NCBI RefSeq assembly: GCF_932276165.1
Contig: NC_064004.1
Span: 3,792,001-3,856,000, forward strand
DNA: 64,000 nt
From: Plutella xylostella
Taxonomy: Eukaryota; Arthropoda; Insecta; Lepidoptera; Plutellidae
Direction of reading: 5' to 3'
Shown piece after piece: positions 25,901-37,900 of the stretch. Position numbers and translations under genes: made by a program. Position 1 is the first letter of the stretch. Every line of letters starts with the position of its first letter. Under the pieces are notes generated by a model. It searched no databases and was not told the DNA's origin. It saw nothing but the letters and a program-made list of their open reading frames with translations.

Positions 25901-28900
25901 AAAGAGTAACAGACGGAAAGACAGACACAGTTACTTTCGCATTTATAATATTAGTTAGGATTTTGTCCGGTTGTTCTATAAAAGGGTGGTTTATAATATG
26001 GTGTATATTTCATCACGCACGCGGATTCGCCTGCTTGACCAGCTCAAGTACCTATTCTTTTCATTCACTTTGACAAGTCATTTGTTGACTTTGACAAGTG
26101 TTCTTTTCATACAACTATTTATTGTAATGCGTGGAATACGCACGCGGGACTCGGAAAAATGAGATGAGAAGCGAAGCATGCTTGATGAAATGTGCACCCA
26201 TGTTAAAAACACCAAAACACTATACATACGCTAGGCAAAATAACCTGGCCCCTTGTCGCGATCTTGTTTTGACAATGGTTTACCGTGATTTGACATTTGA
26301 CACTAATAACCTGCTACGTAAATATTACGTCGTTTTGACTTCGCGGTAACCCCTGACATAATAACAATAGTGAAGAGTGTTGAGCTAGGGCCCCTTGCTA
26401 AACAGTGTCACTTGTTTAATAAGTTAAATCTGTTCGAATTAGGTACCCGTTTTTTAAAAATGTTTTAATTACAATACAGCAACAATAAACAAATTGAAAA
26501 TATAAGTTGCTGCATTTGATGGTTCCTACAGGATTCATCATTCATCATTAAATCCTCTAACTCCACGAGGAGCATAGGGCCTCCACAGTTCTTCTCCAGA
26601 CGTTCCTGTCCTGGGCTCTTTCTTTGGCTTCGTCCCAGGAGATTCCGACGGCATTGAGGTCGCTGAGAATGGATCGCCTCCAAGTTATTGCAGGTCGCCC
26701 TTTGCGCCGTCTGCCCTGCGGCGGATTCCAATCTAACGCCATTTTGGCGATATTCCCCTCTGGTCTTCTGAGGCAGTGTCCAATCCAACTCCACTTTCTT
26801 CTGAGGATCTCTTTATTTATGGGTTCCTGTCGCGTTTCCTTCCAGAGGTCTTCATTGGATATGGTTTCAGGCCAGAACACTCGCAGAATTTGCCGCAGAT
26901 GTTTATTGACGCAAACTTGTAACTTAGTGGAGATTGATTTGGTCACTTTCCACGTCTCGCAACCATACAGCAGGACTGATTTGACATTGCTGACAAATAT
27001 ACGGAGCTTGAGGTCTCGTGATATGATGTTTGACCGCCATATCGGTGTCAGCTGGGCAAATGCGCCTTTTGCCTTTTTAATCCTGCCATCCACATCGTCA
27101 TCTGTTCCGCCAGTAGGTGTGAGAACACTTCCCAGATAGCAGAAATAGGGCACATCTACCACCTGTTTATCCCCGATTTTAATAAGGTCACGGTTCGGGG
27201 TCACCACCCTCATCGCTACAGTTTTTTGCGCATTAACTCTTAAGCCTGTTTTTTGCGCTTCATCCTGAACTGCATTAGCGGTGCATGTGAGATCTTGCAG
27301 AGTTGTTGCTAATAAGCAAATATCATCAGCGTAGTCAAGATCATTCAGCTGATCACTTCCCCACTTGATACCCTTCTGACTCTCTGTTGCTTTGCGCAAA
27401 ACTTCGTCTAGCAATATGATAAAGAGGGTAGGCGAAAGAAGGCATCCCTGTCTCACTCCAGCACGCAGTTTTATGGGATCAGATAATTTCCCGCTATGTA
27501 GAACTCTACATGAGCTGTTGTCATACAGCGCACGAATGAGGTTGATGATCTTCATAGGTATGCCTTTTCTCTCTAGTGCTTTCCATAGTGCAGACCATCT
27601 GACCGTGTCAAATGCCTTTTCGAAGTCCACAAAAAGAAGGTAAAGGTCACTCTGCCATTCGGAGCATTGCTCTATGATTATACGCAGAGCATTAATGTGG
27701 TCTACACATGATCTACTTTTCCGGAAACCAGCTTGATGTTCTCTGAGTGTTTTGTCTACAGATGCAGATAGTCGTGTAAGTATAACCCTTGTCATAACTT
27801 TAGACACTATAGAGAGCAAGGTGATACCTCTCCAGTTATTGCAGTTGCTTTTATCGCCTTTTTTGGGAACTTTAACTAGCAACCCTTCTTTCCATTCTTC
27901 AGGGAAGTGTTCTGTGATCCAGATTTGTTTAAAAAGCGGGTATAGCATATTTGCTGTTCTTGCACTGTCTACTTTAAGCATCTCGGCTGTTATTTTGTCT
28001 GCACCTGGCGACTTACGGTTTTTAAGAGCATCAACGGCTTTTTTTATTTCATGAAAACTTGGCGGATCCGTACAGATGTCACTCATTTGCTGTCTATTAG
28101 GGCTTTCATTGTCTTCGGCTACTGCCACAACTTCAACCTCTAAGATGTTTCGAAAATGTTCATGCCATCTTTGGAGTTGTTGTTCTACTGTAGTAAGAAG
28201 ATCGCCGTTTTCGTTTTTGATAGGCTTTGCAGTGTTCTTATTGCCTTTAAATTGACCTACTAGTGCTTTTGTGGTGTTGTAAACAGCACCCATGTTTTTT
28301 GCGACGGCAGCAGCTTCCGCTTGTGAAGCCAGACTTAGTACCACTCTCCTTTTGTCGTTCCTAACACTGCGCTTTAATTTTTTCCGGAGATCAGCGTATT
28401 TTGCCTGGAGAGTCTTATATTCAGGCGAAGTATTTGACAACTGAATTAAAGAAGAATGTATTTCTTTCCGCTCTTCCACAAGGTTCCACGTATTGGCAGA
28501 CATCCATGGCTTGATTTTGTTATTTTGAAAGCCTAACACCGCTTCACTGACTTCAGTAAACGCACTTTTGACCGCGTTCCAATTTTGTTCTACGTCAAGT
28601 TGTTCGTTATGCAGCAGTACATCTCTGGCGGTAATTTCCTTTTCAAAGATTTCACGAGTATTAGGGTCGTTTAGCCTCGCTGAGTCAAAAAGTCTTGAGG
28701 CACTTTTCAGTGTTGACTTTTGTGCTGCTAATTTTAGACGCACTTCACATGTTAGGAGCTGATGGTCACTGTCCATATCTGCGCCACGTTTAACTCGCAC
28801 ATCTAAGAGGGATCGTCTCCATCTTCTGCTAATTGTAATGTGATCTATCTGATTTTTTGTGAGACCATCTGGTGACGTCCAAGTTGTTTGGTGGATCCTC

Positions 28901-31900
28901 TTGTGTGGGAAGACCGTACCGCCTATGATTAACTCGTTTTCGGAGCAAAAGTCAGAGAAACGCTCACCGTTTTTATTTTGTGAGCCTAAGCCATGCCTGC
29001 CCATATATAATTCTTTACCCGTATTGTCACTGCCAACTTTTGCATTTAAGTCCCCTATTACCATCAAAATGTCTTGGCGCTTAATTTTACTAATGGTTGT
29101 ATTGAGAAGGTCGTAGAATTTATCCTTTTCGCAGTCGTTAGCTTTTTCAGTAGGAGCATAAACTTGCACAATAGATAGATTGCGTGCTTTGGTCCTAAAT
29201 CTTGCTGTTATGATTCTTTCCGATATTGGTTGCCACTCAATGAGGCATTTCTGGGCATAGTCAGAAAGTAAAAAGCCGACCCCTTTATCGTGATTGTCAT
29301 CTTCATTTGGGTTACCGGAATATAGGAAAGTGCTCCGATTGCATTTCACCTCGCCGAAACAGTTCCATCTTGCCTCGCTAATACCCAGTATATCGATGTT
29401 ATATTCGCTCATGTAGGTCTCAAGTTGTTCCAAACGACCTGGTCTAAAAAGTGTCCTGACATTCCAGCAGCATATTCGTATCCTTGATTTCAAGCCAATT
29501 TTCGTCGTTTTTGATCGGTCCGTTATTTCTGTTGAGGTTTCGGTAATTAAAATGATTTCAGATAAGCGGGTAATTGGCCCACTGTATCCTAGACCTCTGG
29601 TGGGGCTGCCACCTTCGAGTTCTGAGGCCACACTCCGTTTCATATCGGGTATCGTCCCTGTCAAGATGGATCGGTTTTGAGGCGCCGATTACTCGCCTTT
29701 CGCCCGCGGTCCTTAGCATCTGCAATCTGAGCGTGGGTGGTGAGCGTGCTATGCACGGTCGCAGAAGGTCCCAGAGGGTACGACGAGGACGTGGACACGT
29801 CGGACTGGCTAGCATCTGCAATTCTTGACTACTACACCACCATAGTATTGCAGCGAGCATCTGGGCATTTTATAGAAATTGGCAGTCTTGACCCTGCACA
29901 ACCTCACCCAGGCTCTTCTACTAACTTACCCTCCATGGGTACCTCCTACAGGATTAACGTGTCCTAACTAGGAGACACAGGAATTTTATTATCTGAATCC
30001 ATGGAAGTAATAAGTACAAGAGTGGACCGGTGTAAAAACCGTGGAAGAAATATTTAAACTGGCCAAGAGTAGAGAGCGCTGCAAAGAGCCGACTGCCAAC
30101 CTCCAATGATGGAGAGGCACTTTAAGAAGAAGAATAAGTACAGTACTTATTACTTCCATGTCTGAATCATATACCTACATAATAGGTAAGTACTAACAGA
30201 CAACGTCATTAATTGGTACCGTGTGTTAAATTTTATGGCTTCTCGTTCTAGAGGCATTTTAGCCGCCGCTTACATCATAGAGATAATTCTGTTTACGATA
30301 TACTTAGATTATCTTGTTATGTAACACTCATGTGTAGGTATTATTAGGTAATTGAGTTGGGAGTTTGGGACACCTTATCTGTGCACCCTGGTCAGCGACT
30401 GACGTTATTCCGACTGGTTAATCCTTTCACCCTTTTTACCAATTATCCTAAAGTCTAATTTTTAATCTCAGATACCTACTAAATTGACAGATTCCAAACG
30501 GTTCATCAACAGTCGATTGTCCCGCCAGTAGAACGATACGTCACTTAATCGTGGGACAATCGACTGTTGATGAACCGTTCAGGCCCTGTAGCACGGGGCG
30601 CTATTAAGACGTGACAAGAGTTCTCCGTCGCGCTCGCTCTTGAAGCTGCGCGATTTGAGTGAGCGCGATGCAAACCCCGTACTAGCCGTTCAGAATCTGT
30701 CAATTAAGTGCCAATTTCTCCATTGTCGGTTACTTATCTAACCGACAGGGATTGATTTATAAATTAAACGTCATCTACATATAAAATTCATGACAGATGT
30801 GTCAAAAGTTAACCACTACTCCCTGGTTATGCTCTAACCGAGAATGGATAAATTAGCACTTAGTATTTTAGATTAAAAAACAGACTTTAGAAGCACTTTT
30901 ATTTATAGTGTCTGGTTTTTAAGATCATCATCAGTAGAAGGCCAGGTTAACCTAATAGGTAATTAGGTAGGTAAAGTGGAGTGACGTCAAATAGAGTTAA
31001 ATAGGTCAGAAATACGTCATAGTCATAACATAACAATTAAGTAAATATACTTAATTTATTAATTTCCTAAATATTTACACCTCTACTTAAATAGTTTTTT
31101 GTAATTTAAGTAGGTACCTACATATCTTATCTAAATTCCGGTCTCATTAGCGATATCTTTATTAATACTTATACCTACCTAACTAATTACATTACAATAG
31201 TATTTGAAATATTAAGGTATACTTAAGTACCTACCTAGTTATAGATTATTTTTAAATTCTACATAGTGATTCCAATTGAGATCTACCGAAGAAGATTCAG
31301 AAAACATAACTCTACATATTTGTATTACTGTCGTTACTCCTTCCTGCTCCCACCTATGAAACAACCGCCATTTTAAAATTGTTTCTTTATTCACGGGTGT
31401 TATATTCTTACCTCAACTAGCAGTCTCTACCCACCTTTTTACTCGTGGTTGGAGGTAGGAGGGCATCAGGCATCAGATAAATTCTTAGCAGTTTATTATC
31501 GCCGGCATGCACCCGCCCACGCGTATTTAAGTGTAGGAGATAATAATAGGTGAAGTATGCGATAAGAACATTGTGGGCTTGCACGAGTCAAATCAATGAA
31601 CGTAGGTATCTACCTAGATATTTTTATACTAATAGAGCATCAGCGAAGGTAGGTGGTAGCTCAGTCGGGTAAGCGCCCGCTTCTCACGCAAGAGATGCGG
31701 GTTCGAATCCCGGCGCTGACATGTACCAATGAGTTCTTTTAACTTAAGTACAATGTATACCATCGCTCTTATGGTGAAGGAAAACATCGTGAGGAAACCT
31801 GCATATCTAGATTTAGCACGTCTAGATATGTGAACCCACCAACCCGCAGTGGACCAGCGTGGTGGGAAATGGTCCAAGCTTAGGAAGGCAGTTTAGACCT

Positions 31901-34900
31901 TGGGGACATGCACAAAGGTTCCACTCGAGAGAGCCAGGTGCAGGTACTTACACCCCCACAGAGAATAGGAATAGGAATAGGATAGAGCATCAGCGAAGCT
32001 ACATAAATATATTATACCTACTGGCGCTAGCTTCTAAAGTCAGAGATGCGGATTCGAATCCTGCCGCTGAAATTAATGTACCAGAGTAAAATGTATTCTA
32101 TATAGTCCATATATTTTGATTTTTCAATGATCAGATAAATGTTATCTGAGGAATTTATTTGTTGCTGTCACTGTCTATACAAGCATTCAGTCGCGACAGC
32201 ATCGGAATTATTCATCAGATAACGTTTTCCCTCAGGCACAAAAATGGCAGTCTTATACCTTGTTTCATGGGGAAAGACATCTTACAGAACCCTTATTACA
32301 TTCGAAAAAGGGTATAGTTTTTGTTTGTATCAGATGACTTTCCCCGTGAAATGGAATATAGGTCTCTCTAGTCTGGCTGTCAAAGGGTTACGATACCCGT
32401 TTTAAACTACGTAATATATTTATAGAGACCGGTAATTCCCGACGACTTTTCATAAACTACAGGCGCTATAGGTACCTTCAGTCAGATCTTTCAAAGGGTT
32501 AATACAATACCTACCTATCTTAACCTGTCTCCCTCCACCTCCACAGCCCCCAAGCCGCCCACCGGACCGAAGCCCCCGACGCGGCCGGCGTCCTCGGGGC
32601 ACATCCGAGCAGAGCCCCTGGTGTCCTGCCAGGTGCTGCACCAGCCGCCCCAAGCTGACATGGACGTGGTGTTCGTGCATGGGCTTTACGGTGAGTTTTA
32701 GAGGGAGCCACTGAAGACGACTTAGATTAACGATATACTTACAAACAACATGGTGACACAAACAAGAGCAAAGCAAAAACTGACCGCATTTATAACAACC
32801 ATTGTACGGATGAATAAAGTCACAAATCTTCTAACTAAACTACTTATTCGGAATAAGAGCTCAGTGAAATAGAAATTGGATGTTATTTGTCGAAACGTTT
32901 CTTTTTCCTTGACACTACATCTCGTTCGTACTTAGGCCCGGGTCTCCTATTTACGCCGTAGGTCGAGTCCAGCGTCACGCCGTAGGCCGCGTCACGATGC
33001 TCACTATAGAAATGTACTGATGCGGTCTCCCTCACACGCCGACGTTGGCGCGTAGACATAATGAGCATTGTGACGCGGCCCACGGCGGTGACACTTGACG
33101 CGACCTACGGCGTAAATAGGAGACCCGGGCCTCAAATATCGTTGGTGCTGGTCCTGAAAACGAAGCTAGCGTCAATGCGCCTCGATCGTGTTGGAATCGG
33201 CAAGTAGATAGCATTGAATTAGGTCCTAATTGTCATTCAATGAGGTTACAACACAAACTCTTTGAACTATTGCTTGAATACATTAATCAGTGCGAGCCTA
33301 AAATAATAATATGTAAGTAATAGAGACATCTCCGCCGAAAAAACAATCTCCGATGGAGTTGAGTTCTCAAAAGGAGACCATAAAAAGGCAAGCGGAGCGT
33401 AGGACCCAGTTCTATTATAAGATTTGTGACATTATTCGTTAGTACAATGGTTTTCATTAGGTTGAACTTAAAATGGGACAGTTTTATGCTAGTTTTGAAT
33501 GTGACACACCATCTTGTAAGTAATCGTTAATCTAATGCTCTGAAAGGTGTCAGGTTTCTATGCTCTCTCCTATGTTTTTAAAAACAGTAATAACTATTAC
33601 GTTAAAGAAAGGATAAAGTTATTAATAAATATAGAATGTTAGACGTAGCAGAATTCTACTGTTTACCGGAAAGCATAGCGTGTTTGTAAAACTGCGGATC
33701 AAAAGCCGGCCGTTGCATATTCATAAACATTCAACAAAACTGTAGGTTACTGCGAATGTCTACTGAAAACATAGGTTTTATTCCATATACCTAAGTTTTT
33801 TCACTACCTACATATAGGTTGAACTTAAGTATGGTTATGACTAGAGATGCCACGAATATTCGGTATACGGCCTATTCGGCCAGTTTTTTCAGTATTCGGT
33901 ATTCGGCCGAATAGTAAGTAGTATTCGGCCGAATACCGAACACTTAAAAAAGTATCAAATATCATATAAAACTGAACAAAAAAAGCAATTTATTCGAAAC
34001 ATTTACCTTACTATCGAACAATAATTAATAGCGAAAACAAGAATACAACATCAGTATTTTTAATATTTAAAATTAATTAAAATTGGGGTGAATAAAGACT
34101 AGTTTTTCGTCATTTCTTCGTAAGAGAACTCTCTCAGAGGTATTTTTTAACAAAATATATAAGGTTTAGCCACTGTTTCGAGTTGTTTAACCATTAGTTG
34201 TATGGATCTGCCGTACGATTAAAACGAGTACTCTTAAAATAAAACTACAACTCAAATGAATTATACTCGATCACCCGCCGAATATTCGGAATTCGGCTGA
34301 GAGCGCCGGCCGAATATTCGGTATTCGGCCAAATCACTATTCTTGGCAACTCTAGTTATGACTAGCGACGACGCAATGAACAAATTAAAATTAAATAATA
34401 CTTAGGTTTATTGTACTGTATTTTCACATACACCGTATTTTGCTCCCATTTGGAGTTAGCGCAATATTTTGTTCCCTACTGAACATGATAAAGACGACCG
34501 AATGGCGTAGTGGTTAGTGACCCTGACTGCTGAGCCGATGGTCCCGGGTTCGATTCCCGGCTGAGGCAGATATTTGTTCAAACACAGATATTTGTTCTGG
34601 GGTCTTGGATGTGCCCGTAAAATGGCAATAGGCCCGCCCCCTATTACATTGGGGCGAAAAGTGGGTGCAGCAATGCACCTCTGCCTACCCCGCAAGGGAG
34701 TACATTAGTACAAGGCGTGAGTGCGTGTGTGTATAATGATAACATGCTGGATCGCTTATTAAATAGGTACTTATAGAAAACGTAATAAATCACTTTCCAA
34801 ACACGCCGCTATTTACTAAGTATACTCTTGCTTGAGTAGTAACACACAGAAGAATAAATTAAAATATATTAACTATTTTAATAGCACGTGAAAAGTATGT

Positions 34901-37900
34901 GAGTAAAATATAAGTAGGTACGAATTTACAGAGCTGCCCGAAAGAAAAATACTTGTTTTTACGAGTGTATAGGCACTTGAAAAAAGTATTTTTTCAAAAG
35001 CAGTCATCACAAGTGTTATTACCTCTGGAAGTTTGTACTGCTAAATTGAACATACCTACTAGAACAAATACAGGTTGTCGCAAAACTGGTATAGGTGCCT
35101 AGGTAGCTGAAAGTCAGTCACCCGACCCAGCTGACGATTCTGACCCCTCACATCTCCATTTTTCCCTGTATACTTATTTCTCAGCATAGATTCAAACCCT
35201 GTCAGTCTTCTTGTCTTCATTAAACCAGAGATGCGTCTGTCATTCATTCTCCTTACGAGTTCACCCAAACGCCCAATAGTTCTGACAAAAAAACGTATTT
35301 ATTTTAAGCGCTTGCGCAACGCTTGACAATGTCTCTGCTTTGTATTCAACGTGGCGACGTCACCCAGCATTGTTATTTGAAGTGGAGTAGCGAATTGGAC
35401 TAAACAGCAGTGTTTATTCACTCATTAATGATAAGGAAATGGGACAGATAATCACGTTGGCAGGCAGACTTTATGTACCTAAATAATATAAGTAACATCC
35501 ATATATCGCTAAAAAAACACTATTTCCCCGACTGCCGAAGGAGGAGGGTAATATTTTTGATGGTCTTCATTCAAGATAGGAGTATGCCCTAACCTCGGAT
35601 GTCACACACACTGGTTGGAGTATATAGAAGTTAATTAACAACTGGTTAGAGACTGCGTTTTAATAAACATTAGATGAGTTTGCCAACCACCGAACCACTG
35701 TCAATTGTTTGACAGTAAAATCGTTGATATTGCATGATACATGGGGGAAAACTGTTCACTTCTAATCTACCTCTAAATGCGTAATAAAATATATATATCC
35801 CCTCTATTCCAATTTAGACAAAGACAATAAACCTTACCTACCGGCTATACTAACTTATGTATTTTTTTCTGTTTCAGGGTCTTTGGAGAACACATGGCGG
35901 CAAGGAGACTGGAGGTCAAAATACAAGATTGGACCAAACAAAGTACCTCTAAAGCGATCTTCTTCCATTCCCACCCCCTGCATTTGTGAAGGATGTACGG
36001 TCAAAGACAGAATCTGTCTAAGAGACGAAAATGACAGCATCATCAATGTAAATCCGAAAGCGAAGAGGAGCGTTAGCAATATAGAATTCAGAGAAAGTAA
36101 CGAGAATTTTTCGAAAGCAAATGAAAGACAATACTTTATTGACCAAGTCAAAACTGTAGTGCCAAACGACGAAATGTTTATGACTGAGAAATTCTATAAC
36201 AACACATTATTGAATCAAGTCAACATAGTCGACAACTATGAAATGCAGGCGAAATTCGTAAGGGATCTTTTCAAATGTGAAAATATGTGTGATAGTGATA
36301 TGAAATTTATCTGTGATGAAATGAATCATAACATTGTTGATAAGGATAATGTAGAAAATGGTTCTAAGAGTATAGAATTAGATCGTCAAGATAAACACGA
36401 TTCTAATGTAGAATATATGTGTGAATGTGGAGAAAGTGGTAGGGACTGTGAAGTGGGCTGCGGTTGTATTTGTGACAAGTGTTATTCGCCGTGTTGGCCC
36501 AAAGACTGGTTGCAAGTGGACTTTCCTAATGCGAGAATCATTTCAATAAATTACACGAGCGATCCGTACTTGTGGCGACCCCTGTGGGTGAAGGAGTGCA
36601 AACGGTAAGTTCTAATTAAGTATGTAATTAGAGACTGTAATTTAAAGGTATTTCCTTGTTTAAAAAAAGTCGTGTATAATGGACCTATCGTCAAAAACCA
36701 CCCATTCTGTTAGAATACTTCTCATTCTCACCTGATGTTTTTTTCGACTTTCAGTCTCCGACTCCACGAGAGAGCTGAACAGATGACCAGGCAGCTGTTG
36801 GACCTTGGCGTGGGACGGAAGCCGGTGGTCTGGGTCGGACATTCCAAAGGCGGCTTGTTCATCAAGCAGATTTACTGTGAAGGTATGTACGGTGGCCTGC
36901 GCCTAAAAGTATACAGGCGGAGTTTTTAAAATAGCGATGTTCCTGATGATGAAGGGACCAGCTACATCTGTTTTAAATCCGGGGACGTGTTGTGTGTCAT
37001 GGTACAGTGGTGTTTATGTGGATGTGCTTGAGCAGCATGTGAGCTTGAGATCACTATTTTAAAAACTCCGCCTGTATACTTTTAGGCGCAGGCCACCGTA
37101 CGTCTAATTTCTACTAAAGAACCGATAACCGATAAGCGGTAGCTCAAATGGAGACCACGAACATACGTAGCATGTGACTCTAAACTAGACTACTCAGCCT
37201 GAAAACCAGAAACAATAAAACTTAGATATAAAAAGTACATGGTATCCTTGCGCTTATCAAGAGTGAAACTGGATTTTGGATTTTATATGGGTATAATTAG
37301 ACATGTTTAATCACTATTCTAATTTAACCTATCTAAATAAAATATAATAATATGTATGAACTATTATGGAAAGTCATAACGATAATTTCTTTTTCAGCTT
37401 ACGAAGAATATTTGAAAACAAAAGAAGGGAGGAATGTCGAACAGAATAATCAAGAAAGACAAACTATTGAATGTAATGAATGTCAAAACAAAACTGATTC
37501 CACCGATACAATACAAAATGTAGACATCGACGAGAATAGATTAAAAGAAACATATTTAAATCAATCTAAAAGAACTGATATTAAAATAGAAAATAAATTA
37601 AATGAAGGCGAAGATTATAGTGCAACTGAAACCAAAGACAACCGGATAAATAATAAAGATCTCGAAAACGATGAGTACAGCCCTGAAGCGAGAGCACACC
37701 TTTGGTCGAATAGTACAGGGTTTATGTTTTACTCAGTTCCACATAGAGGATCATCGCTGGCTGATATCAAAACCCCAATAACAGCTAGAAGTATCGAACT
37801 GTTGGAAATAAGTAAAGGTGATATGGATTGAAATTTATCAATTCTTAACATGGCATAGCCTTTCTTGTACAAGTATATCATCCAAATAAACTAACCCATT

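Noticed and set aside
26624..29116. Several plus-strand frames over the LINE
   Set aside because: Antisense shadows of the endonuclease-reverse transcriptase ORF.
31651..31721. Possible tRNA gene with good A and B boxes
   Set aside because: Head of a dispersed SINE. It has mismatched acceptor ends and is followed by the same body as at 3625 and 42345.
32883..33214. Arg-rich minus-strand frames
   Set aside because: Produced by the GC-rich palindromic MITE at 32934-33133.
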